NCBI RefSeq assembly: GCF_016802725.1
Contig: NC_052668.1
Location: 11,911,001-11,975,000, forward strand
Direction of reading: 5' to 3'
Length of the DNA: 64,000 nt
Source: Solenopsis invicta
Lineage: Eukaryota > Arthropoda > Insecta > Hymenoptera > Formicidae
Part shown: positions 1 to 12,362 of the stretch, one piece after another
How positions within the stretch are numbered: position 1 is the first letter of the stretch
How the letters are laid out: every line of letters starts with the position of its first letter
Program-made: the position numbers and the translations under genes
Notes under the pieces: model-generated
What the model was told of the DNA's origin: nothing
The model's database searches: none
Seen by the model: the letters and a program-made list of their open reading frames with translations, nothing else

Positions 1-1230
1 TGGAAAGAGTATATATCCGCGGCGAGAGCGCCGTATTATAACTTTATAAGCCGCGACGAAATTAAGTGGCAATGACAGATTAGTTAACAAACAGTTAAAA
101 GGCAAATTATCATCTATCTTTATACTCTCGCGACGCGGGATGGCGGAGCTCTACTTTTCCTGCCCGTGGACATAACTAATAATAATTAATGTCGCGTTTT
201 AATGACTGTACCTATTGCACGTGGGAATAGTGATTATTCTGTTATTGCCGTACTCCGAAGACACCCTCGAGACGAGTTGAATCACCGTCGGATATTACCG
301 CCGGAGACCCGAGCGGAGATCCTAAGCGATAAATCCGGTTCCGTTCCTCTCCTCTCTCTCGCCTGTGTCTCCAATTTTCCGGCGTCGCTTCGACTTCATT
401 TCCTTCGAGGGCGACAGGGACGCGCGGCAGGTAATTCGTTAATCGGGGCGTGTGTACGTGTATAAACTAACGGAGAGTTCGTAAATGTTATCAGAAATCA
501 AGCAGATCTAATTTGCAGTGTACAACTCCTGCGCCGAGCAATCCCATTATACAATTCGCTTGTGTTACGTGCAAATTTCATCTGCGGCCTGTTTGCACAT
601 TGTACTGCCCGTTTATTCCTTGTGAAAATTTCGTCGCGGACGATGTTTTTTTTTTATTACAATATTTTAATTCTGCATTAATGAGCAAGGCTACAGGCGA
701 AATTCTGCTGTAAAGTCCGCCTGCAACAAATAAGGAGGGGGGAAGATTTGCATTAGGTTTGCTGAAGGTTGACTCGCAAAGAGCCGTCAACGTTTCCAGT
801 AGCTTCGGCATCACGCTGTGGCAGATATCGACGTACCGAGGATTACGACGAATTGCGTAACCGCTTGGCTGCGTAAGCGTGTATAATTCGATTTCAAGTT
901 CACGGAGAGAGAAAGCGAGCGAACTCGACTCGTAACGCGGACGAGCTGCGCGAGTGACCCTGACGTAGGCCCCGTGCGAAAGTGAAACGAAGCATTGGTA
1001 AAAGTATGCCATGCGATGCCCGTTGTCACGATGACCGGATGACACACTTCCATATTCGTGGAGCTTCTTTGAAAGACGTAACGCGATCTGTTTGTACAAC
1101 TGGCGTAATGGGTCGCACGAATAAAAGCAAAGTGACTACTCGAAAGAGAAGATTCCTTACTTCGCAAGGATTCTTTGTTACGTATCTCAAGCTTAAGAAT
1201 TGCGATAGATCCTCGATAATAATTTGATCG
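1..1230. other. Mixed-composition non-coding DNA
   Basis: No recognisable gene. The minus strand is stop-poor between about 578 and 1278: one frame is open over 173 codons (first internal ATG near 1012) and a second overlapping frame is open from an ATG at 1278 over 155 codons. Neither translation shows a known motif. Two overlapping same-strand frames cannot easily both be coding, which points to chance stop depletion. I see no RNA gene or repeat here. Confidence 0.5.
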
Positions 1231-2080
1231 AAATCTATTTAATATCATTAAAAGAAAAGATATAAATAAAATTTTCATGATATTAAATCTGCTTTATACT
1301 GACAAGGGAAATCCCCTTATCGTATCAAATTTTGATTTTAATGAAACTTTATACTTAGAGATGTGATAAATGAATGAGAAGTAGATTGCTTATGGGAGAA
1401 AAACCTTTCAAACAATTCATACATAAAAAAAAATGAGAGTGGATTAGACTTATTGGAGAAATCGCTAAAAAAAGAACACCATGCCATTTACTGCTAGATG
1501 TATAGAAATGGTAGTACTTTGTCATTTTCTTACCACAGAAAGAACATAGAAGAAAGAAAATAATATGAATGTCGACCGACGTGAGTGTACATTTTAAACT
1601 CGTCTTAAAATAAATCTACTTTTATTTATAATTTGTTTATAATTATAATAAAATTTTAATAAAATTGCTGCTTTTTAAATATCTAATACTGATGAACGAT
1701 CATGTTAAAAAAAATTATTTTAAAAATTGCTGCTAATAAACAGATTTTAATGACTGAAATTACCTTCACGTGTAAAGCAGATTTCAGCTTTTTTCATTAT
1801 AGGTATTTCAAAAACTATTGAGAACGAATAAACGTATGAAATTAATGATGTAAACGAGCGTGACTTTAGTAACTTATAACTTACTTCTCTTTTCTTTTAT
1901 CGATATATTTAATCTCGTTTATACATGTGGTATATTGTTCATTAAAAACTCATTAAAAAAAAGGTTTTTGTTCGAGCTCTTTGACTAGGTCGGGTCCGAT
2001 TTTACAAGTTGATAAATAGTCAAATGACAGATTAGAAAGAGACAAATTTCGGTTTTATCCAAGGATGTGACGCTTTCGTA
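1231..2080. other. AT-rich non-coding DNA
   Basis: AT-rich sequence with many short A and T tracts and stops in every frame. No open frame of note, no inverted repeat and no microsatellite was seen. Confidence 0.6.
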
Positions 2081-3113
2081 AAAAGTCTACAAAGTATGAA
2101 ACAGATACATTACAATATTTCGTTCTGTCCGAAATGTCGAAATAGCAGCCTGGCACTGCTTATATTTTATCGTAGTCACTTGTACTATATAACCAGTAGT
2201 TATATGCACGTATGAGACAGTCGCGGGCGGTGCTCGCTGCAGGATCCTTCCTATACCGTGGGGTGCTATATTTCCTACCAATGGGTGGTAAAGTTTTTTC
2301 CCCTAGCGCGCCGTTGTGATATACGGTCAAATCCCCGCGTTTCTACGCTTACGATTTTCATGGTACGATCCCGTACCTCCTTACTAGAAATTTATCGACC
2401 AACTTGTAAAATTATTAGCACGGATCCGTGACTCTGTATTTCCCGGCAGCTCGGTGCATGTATCTTCATGAAGCATCCTTTCGATATGAACAGTCGCGAC
2501 GTCAGGAGAGAGCTGTAGATCACGAAGTATATGGGAAGGCGATACTTCAATAAAAGATATTTCAAAAGAGGATAACGTGCCCGTTATTAGTTCGCCAATT
2601 CTTTGTATGTTGTAGCGTGGCATTGCGGACCGAAGCAAATGGAATGAAACATGGTATCACGGAAGATGCTTCCATTTATTTGCTTCTATAGTTTTATCGA
2701 ACATCGCATTGAACGTCACGAGGCATCACGGCGAACCGAAAAGCGCTTGACGTACGGTGAATCGTTCAACAATTTCCAAATGTTTTCGGTCGACATCCAT
2801 ATCTCATTCTTATAAGTAGCTCGCTATATTTAGCAACTGTACGTTGGAGTGCCACTCGGCAAATTGAAAGGAGCAGCCGACAATGGTGCATCGGTAATTG
2901 AGACCGCGAAGAAAGGAGAAATTGCAAGTTCCGATGCAAATAGAAGAATGCGCCTTCCTCTTATTCCCTTTCAATATAGTGCTCGGCGGCATATCATAGG
3001 AATACACCGCGAAATGTCGCCGTAAGAATCACCGAGGACTGATTTTCCGCCGACGATTTACCGACGATCTTATTCTTCTTTCTCCTCGTTGTCGTCTGCT
3101 TCTCTCAGGGGTA

Positions 3114-3130
3114 GCGCGCGCGCGCGCGCG
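3114..3130. repeat. (GC)n microsatellite
   Basis: Uninterrupted alternating GC run of about 17 bases, a CpG-dense and potentially Z-DNA-forming stretch. A similar run lies at 12342-12362. Confidence 0.9.
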
Positions 3131-3199
3131 TCGACTTCTTCAGCTTTTAAAGCGCAGAAGTCGGCTTTCTTAGGTACGATAGAAGAATTCAGGGAAAAA

Positions 3200-3276
3200 G
3201 TTTTATACTCGTACATGTATGTATATAGCTTTATATATAATATAAATTTATTTATATATACGAGTGTATATAAAAC
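3200..3276. repeat. AT-rich inverted repeat
   Basis: The left arm GTTTTATACTCGT at 3200-3212 is matched in reverse complement by a right arm ending at 3276, with a short insertion. The loop is mostly TA-rich. It could form a cruciform; no terminal repeats or target duplication mark it as a transposon. Confidence 0.5.
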
Positions 3277-3299
3277 TTTATATATTTGTATATAGAAGG

Positions 3300-3315
3300 A
3301 GAAACTCGAGTTTCT
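3300..3315. repeat. 16-bp perfect palindrome
   Basis: AGAAACTCGAGTTTCT reads the same on both strands. It lies just downstream of the AT-rich inverted repeat. No function is known; it may be chance. Confidence 0.8.
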
Positions 3316-5400
3316 GTTCCTGTCTGATCATCCTTCGCAATATTCTCTGAATTGAAAGGCTAAAGCTCCTTTTCCATGACACGTATATAAAAATACTTGG
3401 ATTTATTCAACCTACACCGACTTAAGATTTCAGATTCAGGTTGTGGTGATCGCGATAGAACATCAATTGGCATTCTAAATTTGACTATGGCCACTATCGG
3501 AGATGTGATAAAACTTTCTTTATATCATTCGTTGAAAATACATGAACTGTTAAAAGTTATTAGTCGAGTGAAAACTAATTTTATGTTGCACAAGTTATTC
3601 GTTCGAAAGGCCAATAGATATTCCTTACGCTTATTCAATTCTGTTTCCGTACAATGTTGCGATAATTATATTATTTAATCTCGGCAATTGGAAATAAATT
3701 ACAATTTCTTTTAATTTAGTAGAAATACCGAGTGAGATTGACATTATAATCGAGCGATGAGAGATTTCTCCTTGCAAGGAGATGAAAAAGGAGAAACGGG
3801 GCGCGTAGCACTCGACGCAAATGCTTGCATCCGATGTCTGGTACTCACCCTCCAGCTTTCTGATCCTCAGCTAGAGACTAATTAACGAGCGTAAGTAATG
3901 CGTGTAATTAAAAGGGAGGGAAAATATATTGCCAGACGGTGGTATCGCGAAGAAACGACGGGAAAACTGGTCGGTGCCACTTAATGGCCTTCTCTCGCGT
4001 GCTCGGCCTGCTCTTCGGGGATACGTTCTGCGATGTCGGAGAATGTGTTGAACGTCACAGTCACATGGACACACATCAGGCTCGTTGGTGAATCCCCGCA
4101 TTGGCGTAATTCCTAATATTTACCGTGCTGCAATTCGCCGCTCAATGCAACTCGTCTCTTGCAATCATGCTTGAAACTTGTTCGTAATATTCCCTCGTAT
4201 GAAACAATTGCATTTCAGTATGTCGTTTAATACGATTTTAATTTTAAATTCCACAGTTATACATCTCCGCGTGTCACAAAATTGTGCATATGTCGCATCG
4301 CATTACAATACAACGTGCGTTAGAATACGTTTCTACCATTTTGCATACTTCAATATGATTTATACCGATATAGAAAATATAAATATTTATACGAAACGTG
4401 AACTTCCCCGTTCTTACCCGTGAAATTTATTGAAATTCAATTTGCTGGGTGGGAAAATAAAATTGGAGAAATTAAAATCGGCAAAATTGAAATTAGCTCA
4501 TTGACTATATAAAGCGCGTGTCACACTTGGGGGAAATCGGAGGATTTATCTCCAAAAATTACGATCTCCGCGTTTCCGCCGGATCGCATCGTATTCCGCA
4601 GATTCGACTGTGCCGTCGGAGTTTCGTCTGTCAGGGTTTAATTTATGATGGGATTCCGACGCGAGTGGTATTAAAATCTATAATGAACGAGCGAAATGAA
4701 TTGCACGTGCCGCCTCGCGTTTAGTTGCACCGGGTCCTTGCGATTTCCGTTTTGGGACTACAAGGGGGTCGTGCGAGAAAATTAATTTCGTCGGAACTTC
4801 CGCGTTTTGGTTCGTCCACGACTTCGTTAGAACGTACGGCATTACGTTTGAGCATGATTTATCGCTTGCATGAACGTTGTAGCGAAATACTTCTTGCTCT
4901 TTGTAAGCTTTGAAGCGGGACGTTTGTATATACACGCGCCTGTTGTTTACGATTCGAGAAGAAGGATCTCTTATGGTTGAGAGAGCATCGATGCAGTCGT
5001 CGCAGTTGAAGTAAAAGGCTCGATTTAAAAAAAAAAAAGAAAAACAGCAATGCTATTTCACGCAAAATTAAAGTGTTTTCCGTGGAACTTTGAAATTCCC
5101 GCCGGACGCAAGGAGCGATTTTTCCCGTGCATTTTCCTTGCGTCCGTTGCGATTCGTTCGACCGCTAAATATTCCAGCGGAGAAAGATTTCCGCTGAGAG
5201 GATTTCGGATCCGCCAGTTGCCGGGTGCACTGACTGTTTTCACGAGGATTTCCATCGCGAGCTGCTCGTTTTCCGTCTACGGGACGTTGAAGAGGCTTCT
5301 GGCGGCTTTGTCGAATGAAAAATCAATTAACGCGCTGCCATTCTCTTCTCCCGCGAGTAAGGCCATTAATGATGTACTTCCTGGAAATATCTGATATTGA

Positions 5401-6690
5401 TATTACCCTCGGTTATGCTGCGATATCGATGCTGTAACTAACGTCGTGTTTATTAATGCCGTTATTCTGTTAAAGAATATTTTTCATATATTTCTATTTA
5501 ACAAATTTTTTTTAAACGTAATCGTTGCTAGACACTTATTGATTCTTGTATTATTATAGAGGGTTTTCATCCTTAAACTGTAATGCTGGCGCTATTGAAA
5601 CTTGACAATAACATCCTTGATATCTACAAGGGGCGTTCTAAACTTACAGTACCTGCCATTCGAGGAGCACTTGAATATAATCTAGAAAGAAACAGATTTT
5701 GAACATCCCATTTGTTTAACCAAAAGTTGTTCTAAAAATGGCGGACTTTTGGTAAATTTGCTCCACTCTCCTTACAGGAGGGTCTCGCTAATAGTATGCC
5801 ACCTGTCCCCATCAAACACTGCACTGGTCCCATTATCATTCGCTGGGAACGTGCAATATGAAACGGTTGAAGAATTGTAGCGGTCCCATAGACCTAGATT
5901 TACCGTTTACATTACTTTTTCACAGTATTGAGCATGTATGTATTGTATTTCTTTCATCCACGTTTCATTTACACACTTTAAATCTTATTTACTCGTTTGA
6001 TGTTACATTTTAATGTTGGGAAAATTTTTACGGTTTAATTTTCTTAGGACATTTTAGGTCCTTTAGATTTTTAAAATTTTTCGAATGGGAGTAACAATTT
6101 TTTGAAAATTGAAACTTTTGAACTTTGACTAAATAATTCCCAAATGGACCAACGTATCAACTTCCGCTTTTTATCGAAAAAAATTTTTTTGTACTCTTTC
6201 AAATGATATAATATGGATCCATTTGAAATATTTGAGTTGAGGTTCCGCAAGAACCTCCTGAGGGAGGCACAACCTCGTTAAAAACGAGCCTCTTGAAATG
6301 ATCAAATATGTATTTCACAGTTTTTCATAATTTATACTGATTCCGAAATATAGCGGGTAAAGTTTTACAGACTTTATAGATACCTTGCATATATGAGATT
6401 TTTTGCTTATCCTTACATTAAAACATCTTTTAAGAATAATTGAAAATATACATTTTTTATAAGAACTTATAAAATTATTGGAAATATGGGAGCGGTACGT
6501 CAGACTGCTGCGCTGTTTACGGGTTTAATATTACATTTGTTAATATAGTCAAACGTGTATGTGTGTGTGTCGCTTTACGAAATAAGACATATAAATATAT
6601 GCTTCGGTTTAAGTGTTTCCCACCATAAGTATCTTTAGTTGAACCGCAAGATCGTAATTATAAGTCGCGTAATTAATGTGGCCATAATTA
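5401..6690. other. AT-rich non-coding DNA, possibly decayed repeat
   Basis: No coding signal. A cluster of short stem-loops sits at 6236-6296. The flanks contain long A and T tracts and a short TG-rich run near 6557-6571. The style resembles decayed transposon sequence, but I found no terminal repeats or target duplication. Confidence 0.45.
6236..6296. other. Stem-loop cluster
   Basis: GAGGTTC (6239-6245) pairs with GAACCTC across a 5-base loop. About 20 bases downstream CTCGTT pairs with AACGAG across an AAA loop. Both stems are GC-richer than the surrounding AT-rich DNA, as in structured ends of mobile elements. Function unknown. Confidence 0.5.
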
Positions 6691-6889
6691 ACGATGGAGC
6701 GGTCGCCTTACTTACAACGTAACGAGTTCCTTTTCTTTCTCTGTTTAAGAGCCCGGATACCTTTTGTGAGAGGCTTTTCGCTACGTCGACTTGGAGTGAC
6801 GCACACCGGTGAGTATCCCAAATCCTGTAATAGGATTATAAATTGTAAACGTGGCTGCAAGAAACGAGCGTCTCTATTCTCCTCTCCCC

Positions 6890-6934
<45 letters not shown>

Positions 6935-8390
6935 ACTCGCTGCTCATTCTCTCCTTATCGACAATGTAGCACCGCGCTTAATTCCCAAGGCGGTGTTTAA
7001 AGAGCGGCGAAACGCCGAAATTGCTGGTAATTAACGCAAGCCTCGGCTGTGCTCTCGCCCGTTCCAGGATCGAAATCAAATCGACCGTGGCAACAGCCTG
7101 CCGATTTATTTCGTCCTCCGCCACCTACTACACGAATGAAATGAGCTTTTGTTTCGGACGCCGGGTATTCAGTTTTAAAATTTTCGAATGTAATGTTAAA
7201 ATATTAGATTAAAACGGAAAACTAATTTATCCGAAGAGCACCGCGGAATATAATTTCAGACCAAATTTGAAAAGAGCTTTAATGATACTTTGTAAATTCT
7301 CCCTTAGAAGCCACTAAAATTTCTTGCGAAGGGAAATTTCTAACGGAGCACAAATTCCCTCCATCCCGCTTTCCCAACTGCTTCCGTTTCGTCCCGATTT
7401 TTCTCAAAGAGCATCGAGAGCACCTGAAACTTTATTATAGAGAAGTATATTGTGGGAAGACCACGTACTCTCGGAACATTTAAACGCAGCTCGGCGCCTA
7501 TGATATCGGAATTATGCATTCGTACGTGCGCGTGTATACTGCCCTCTCAGAAATGATGTCTAATAATAAGGCTAAAAATATTCTTGATGTAATCTCATTG
7601 CAGCCTTGGGCAATATAAAAAGCAATATTAAAATAAGGTATATAATTTCTATTCTTCTCTTTTGAATTAAATAAGATTGACGTATTTTGAGACAAGAGTA
7701 ACGTATATAAATGTTAGTTTATGTTCTTAAATTAAGAATGAGAATTTGCTCGATCTCGATATCATAACGCACAATGATCAATCGCTACCTAGTTCGGGAC
7801 ATCACCGATTCGAAAGATTCGCATGCGATGCATTATAATCCATGCATCCACGGAGACTCAGTAGCTTTTGCTTGGCTACGCGTACAACGCAAGTCCTCGA
7901 ATTTAATGGATCATTTGGCTATCAGACAATATATTTTTTATACCTACATAGTGAACCTACAGAGTTCTCTTGTTAGGACTTCTGTGATATTTTATCACAA
8001 GGAACGTTTTTCAAATTTTCTTCAGATCAATTGTTAAATCTATTGTTAAATCAAGAGTTTTATGAGATTCATCACAAATTTCCATTGTCTCATTTAAATC
8101 TCTCTGGGAAAATTAACGAAGTACCACCAAGATTATTTTATTCTAGATTTATGAATTTTTTCATTTAATAATATAATATTCTCTTGCCAATGAGATAATT
8201 ATGTTTGTCTCTGTGTCAATCTTGTTTTATGATACAAGAGTAATAGCATTGAATCCAGAAATCTATTCTGTGGGCATGCGTGGCTGTGTACATTGCAATC
8301 AAGATGAGACATACACGTATGCGTTCGCAAATGCATTCTTTTATACGATATTAGTCGCGCAGTTTAGTCGCTAAAAGCTCTCTGCGAAAT
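6691..8390. other. Mixed non-coding DNA
   Basis: Holds the (CT)n array near 6890-6931 and otherwise ordinary sequence with no assignable gene. An open frame at 7774-8037 begins with ATG but shows no motif. The right part (8040-8390) is AT-rich and empty of recognisable features. Confidence 0.5.
6890..6931. repeat. (CT)n microsatellite
   Basis: CT dinucleotide array with one or two interruptions at its left edge. Confidence 0.95.
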
Positions 8391-8940
8391 CAGACTCCAG
8401 TATCGGGACGTACGTACCTCGTTTTACCTCATTTCTAGCGTCACTCTCGGACTCTCGTGTTCGCTCACTGCTTCAAGCGGATTGAGACCTCTCGTTTCGC
8501 CGGCGAAATCCAAAAGGGACCGCCGCGCCGCGCCGATGCGCGCACACACGGCCATGGAACACGGGTTATGCACCGCGCGCTTCTGTCGCAAGTATATAGG
8601 GAGAGACTTCTCCTTTCCATCGCGGTCGAATAAATATTTTTCCAACGGAACGAAGCGCGCACATCGCTCGCGAAAGACTCGAGTTCTCTACGAAACTCGA
8701 GGATAATATCGTGGTATCGTTGAAACGACATGAGACCGTCCTTCTGTCTGGAGACATCTTTTTCGTCTTTATGTCCCTCGCTGGATACGTACGTTTGTAT
8801 GTGTCTAGTAGACGTTCGTACACATCGCTGGACGACGTAGCTTCCGCTGAAGATTGATATCCGCTTGTTGACGACGCTATGTCACGGGAATAGAGACGCG
8901 ATGGACGCCAATCCGATTGTCGATCTGAAACTTATATAGG
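8391..8940. other. CpG-rich block
   Basis: GC- and CpG-rich island in AT-richer surroundings. It contains a GCGCC pentamer repeat at 8521-8535. Several frames are open on both strands at once, as expected from low stop density in GC-rich DNA, so none is called as coding. It could be a promoter or regulatory region, but no core promoter was found. Confidence 0.45.
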
Positions 8941-9271
8941 GGAAGGTTGAGCAAGACGAGATAGTCAAGATTCGATAAGGAATAAAAGCTAGGTTTTCAT
9001 AATAACGAATTATTTTTACTTTTTAAATATTCTTTGGATATCAATCTTTTTATATAATCATTAAACAAAATATTTAGAGAGTTATAAACTTTATTTAAAA
9101 AAAAAAAAAGATAAAGGCATTTTTTCTTATCTTGCCTCATGGATGGAATAAGATGGAGATATCATCGTCAACAAAGTGGGATACTTTAAAAGTATTCTAT
9201 AATTTAATATTAATGTTACAGGTGAAAAAAATGAGATAAAATCATAAGAAAATTGAAAAAAATGTAAATTA
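8941..9271. other. AT-rich DNA left of the MITE cluster
   Basis: AT-rich sequence with an A tract at about 9097-9109. No gene and no terminal repeats within this segment. Confidence 0.6.
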
Positions 9272-9273
9272 TA

Positions 9274-9749
9274 CACAGTTGGAAAAATTGTGTTAAATTT
9301 AACATAAAACACATGTCTCAAACGGTCTACTTAAAATTACGTGTTAATTTAACATAATCTGGATGTGTTAAATGATAACATTAATACTGCGTTAATATTT
9401 CAACAAAAGAGAAATGTAATCTTGATCGTAATTCGAAATTACTTGTGTATACAATTAATATAATTTTTACGATAAAATTAACAGAAGAATAGTAAAAATC
9501 TTTGGCACAGTTATCCCCACCTCTGTTATAATGTAACATCAACACTTTTTCTGTAAATTTTAACAGATACGAAATGTAAAATTATAAAAATGATTTAAAA
9601 AATATCATTATCATATCTTATGTTAATAAATACGTGCAATGTGTTAAATTTACATGTGTTAAATTTGCACATGAATATGTTCATTATTTAATACAAAAAC
9701 TTTAACCAGCAGATATTTTTACAAAAAGTACACAAATTTTCCAACAGTG
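9274..9749. mobile_element. MITE, TA-flanked, family A
   Basis: The left end CACAGTTGGAAAAATTGTGT (9274-9293) is matched in reverse complement by the right end at 9730-9749, with two mismatches over about 20 bases. Both ends are flanked by TA (9272-9273 and 9750-9751), the target duplication of the Tc1/mariner superfamily. The inside is AT-rich, has repeated GTGTTAAATTT motifs and no coding capacity, so the element is non-autonomous. The family name is unknown to me. Confidence 0.75.
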
Positions 9750-9751
9750 TA

Positions 9752-9997
9752 CTCTCTAAATTAGAATCAGAGTATCTATTATTCACTGAAAGACAATGAA
9801 TAATCTGTTTTAGTGATATACTTATAACTATTTCATTCAGTGATATGCGCACTGTTTATCAATGACAATACACTGTTTCGGTCAGTGAGAGTCACCCCCT
9901 TTTTAATCAGAATCACTGAAAAATAGTGAATAGTCACTGATGACACAGTTATAGCACTGCAAATCAGTAAAAATTCCACTAATTTAGATTTAGAAAG
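9752..9997 (+). mobile_element. MITE, TA-flanked, family B, left copy
   Basis: A 246-bp element starting CTCTCTAAATTAGAATCAG and ending with an imperfect reverse complement of that start (TTTAGAAAG). TA flanks both ends (9750-9751 and 9998-9999); the left TA is shared with the neighbouring family A element. The inside contains many CACTGA/TCAGTG motifs. It is non-coding. A second copy lies in opposite orientation at 10221-10460. Strand is arbitrary and only marks relative orientation. Confidence 0.75.
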
Positions 9998-9999
9998 TA

Positions 10000-10218
10000 G
10001 TTTAATTCAATAATGCAGCTATCTACTTTGCTAGCTTGTGGGTAACTTTCAGCGATCGAGGGGCCATATCTAATGCGTATACTCGATTGTGATTCCCATT
10101 TGAATTGCGCAATATAGGGGATACCGCATCTTATCTTGCTTATCTTTCCTTATTAACAATCCAATCTATAAGATTACTGCTTGTGCTTTAGACGATATAA
10201 AATTTGTTTATATTTTAT
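10000..10218. other. Spacer between inverted MITE copies
   Basis: About 220 bp of sequence not shared with the flanking elements. No gene or repeat seen. Confidence 0.6.
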
Positions 10219-10220
10219 TA

Positions 10221-10460
10221 CTCTCTAAATCTGAACCAGTGGAATTTTACTGATCTGCAGTGCCATATTTATAACTGTGTCTTCAGTGACTATTTTTCAG
10301 TGATTCTGGTTAAGAAATGGGTACTCTCATTGACCAATCAGTGTATTATTGTCACAGTCACATATCACATGTCACTGAATGAAATAGTTATAAGTATATC
10401 ACTGAAAACAGACTATTCACTGTCTTTCAGTGAAAAATACACTGATTCCAATTTAGAGAG
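10221..10460 (-). mobile_element. MITE, TA-flanked, family B, right copy
   Basis: A 240-bp element whose reverse complement aligns along nearly its whole length with the copy at 9752-9997. Its ends are CTCTCTAAATCTGAACCAG and ATTTAGAGAG, with TA on each side (10219-10220, 10461-10462). The open frame across it (10204-10581) runs through transposon sequence and is not a gene. With the left copy it makes an inverted repeat that could fold into a long hairpin if transcribed. Confidence 0.75.
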
Positions 10461-10666
10461 TAGTCATTTCTTAGAGTCGTTCGATGTGCGACATTGTCCG
10501 ACGAAGGTTTTCGGTTTGCATTTTCATTATCTCGTTGCCCGCCGCGGCCGCGTCCCGCGTTCCCATCAGCGAACAAAATAAGCGGAATAATATTTTTGCG
10601 TCCACGTCGTCGCAAGTAGACTTCTTTCAGCGCGCTGAATACAAGCATCGGCGACACGGTGACTTC

Positions 10667-10689
10667 GGGGGAAGGGGAGGGGGAAAGGG
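10667..10689 (+). other. G-quadruplex motif
   Basis: Four G runs of at least three bases (GGGGG, GGGG, GGGGG, GGG) separated by one to three bases meet the usual G4 pattern on the plus strand. Confidence 0.7.
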
Positions 10690-11045
10690 TGTCTCGGTGG
10701 AGTTAGCGTGCTTAATTGAAATCAACCCCGCGTCGCGGCGGAGGGTTCTTTGCGTCTGAATAGATGCGCGGGACGGAAGGCGAAAAAAAAGGGGACGGCC
10801 GACGTTTCGGGAATGAATGAGAAAATGGTTTTCCGCACCGGGAAATTAATCGAGCCGCGAGCCCGGCAATAAGGGCGGCTGCTGCAGTGAATGACCGGTT
10901 AAAAAAATATTGTTAGATAATCGGATTCTATTTTTGTTCCTTTTCGTTTCCCCTTTTAAGAACAAGTGAAGTTTGAAAGAAATCCGCAAACGATTTATCT
11001 CGTTTCAGCACGCGCAGCGATCCGTATGTTATCTCCGTCGTCCAT

Positions 11046-11068
11046 GGCGCGGCGCGGCGCGGCGGCGA
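11046..11068. repeat. (GGCGC)n pentamer repeat
   Basis: About four tandem GGCGC units. The same pentamer, in either orientation, recurs near 8521, 24300, 38398 and 52087. Confidence 0.8.
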
Positions 11069-11601
11069 CCGACGAGGTAACTTTTCTTTGAAGGCGCAGT
11101 TTTCTCTCCTCGCTAAAGCTGCACCGAGCATCTTATTTATTCATGCACGCTGCAGCTGGCTTGCGATTACCGTGAGAGACGGGGAATCGGTACGGAAAAT
11201 AATTTAAAGACGAGTAATCCCTAAGTCGGTCCCTCGCCCCAAGCTGTGCACGCGCCGACTTCATTTAAATGCAGCCCCGCCGTTTAATTGGCTATTTACA
11301 TTTCGTAGCGCGCCTTCCCTCGCCTCTTGAGCGATTGGAAAGGATTTTTCGCGTGTCGCGTATTGCGCAACGAGCATACACGAGGGCGATATGAGCAACC
11401 GAAATGCAAATAGCGGATGTCGCTTAACGACAGTTCGACCATTCACTGGCGCGGAGCGAAGCCGGTTAAGCGAAATTGGGGCATCTCCGAAAAGCTGATC
11501 GCTCGTCGATATTATTATATCGTCGCTTTATCCGTTGATTTTACGAAGTACCGTTTTCTCTCAAAACCTGCGTGAACTTTCACATGCCCTTTCACGTACT
11601 T

Positions 11602-11619
11602 CCTCTCTCTCTCTCTCTC
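11602..11619. repeat. (CT)n microsatellite
   Basis: About nine CT units. Confidence 0.9.
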
Positions 11620-12091
11620 GCAGTTTTTGTTTTCCTTTTTCTTCTTTCTCTCGTTTTTTTCCGCACGCTCGTTTCCGCGAGTCCCTGCTTCGACGTTACT
11701 CCTTCTCGCCGCGTTTCCGCAAGCCGGTAATATCGGCGATATATTAAAGTCGAGCCGCGCATTGTGTGTTCGAACATATACCAGCCGGAGGTAGAACGAT
11801 CAATCGAACCCGGTCAGACGCAAAAGGCTTTCGGAACGGATATACCTGTCTCGAATGCCGCGGGAAACGGACGATCCTTTCGCGCGATGATGCGCCCTGA
11901 CATTCACATCCTCGTAAATATTTTCAATCGCGTTTTCCGATCGCCGGTGACGTTCGCGAGATTCGATCGCCGGTCCACGACGACCGAATCGCTCGACGCG
12001 ATGCGCCATTTTCATCCTCTACAATAACGTCGCGGCAGGACGTACCTATGTGTGTATTTCAATGCAAATTTTATATCAATCAATCGGATTT

Positions 12092-12097
12092 ACCTCT

Positions 12098-12128
<31 letters not shown>

Positions 12129-12129
12129 C
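12092..12129. repeat. (CT)n microsatellite with C run
   Basis: A short pyrimidine stretch and an eight- to nine-base C run lead into about eleven CT units. Confidence 0.9.
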
Positions 12130-12341
12130 TGTGGTGCATTATCGAATAATATTGTAGCAGGACATCATTCAATACTGTCATGCGAAATCTTTTTCAAATC
12201 GCGGGATGTGTACATGCGCGCGCTGAATACATATCCGAGAAGAAGCGGAGAACGAATATCTAGGAAATATCGCGTTGCTTTATCGCAAGATAAACGGAAA
12301 GAAATTTTGAACTGTGCTGTCGGCGAGACGTCCGTCTGCGT

Positions 12342-12362
12342 CGCGCGCGCGCGCGCGCGCGC
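12342..12362. repeat. (GC)n microsatellite
   Basis: About ten alternating GC dinucleotides. Confidence 0.9.

Larger units (their letters stand above)
2081..5400. other. Mixed non-coding DNA with small structures
   Basis: Contains a (GC)n run at 3114-3130, an AT-rich inverted repeat at 3200-3276 and a palindrome at 3300-3315. Two open frames have a protein-like composition: minus strand 2384-2638 (ATG at codon 6) and plus strand 3397-3678 (begins with TTG; first ATG at codon 31). Neither has a recognised motif or a clear splice-site pair. An A tract lies at about 5026-5039. No gene can be named. Confidence 0.5.

Noticed and set aside
2384..2638. Minus-strand frame with protein-like composition
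   Set aside because: About 80 codons from its first ATG, no motif, and no splice-site pair; length is within chance.
10204..10581. 125-codon plus-strand open frame
   Set aside because: It runs through the right copy of a MITE and out into unrelated DNA, so it is not a gene.
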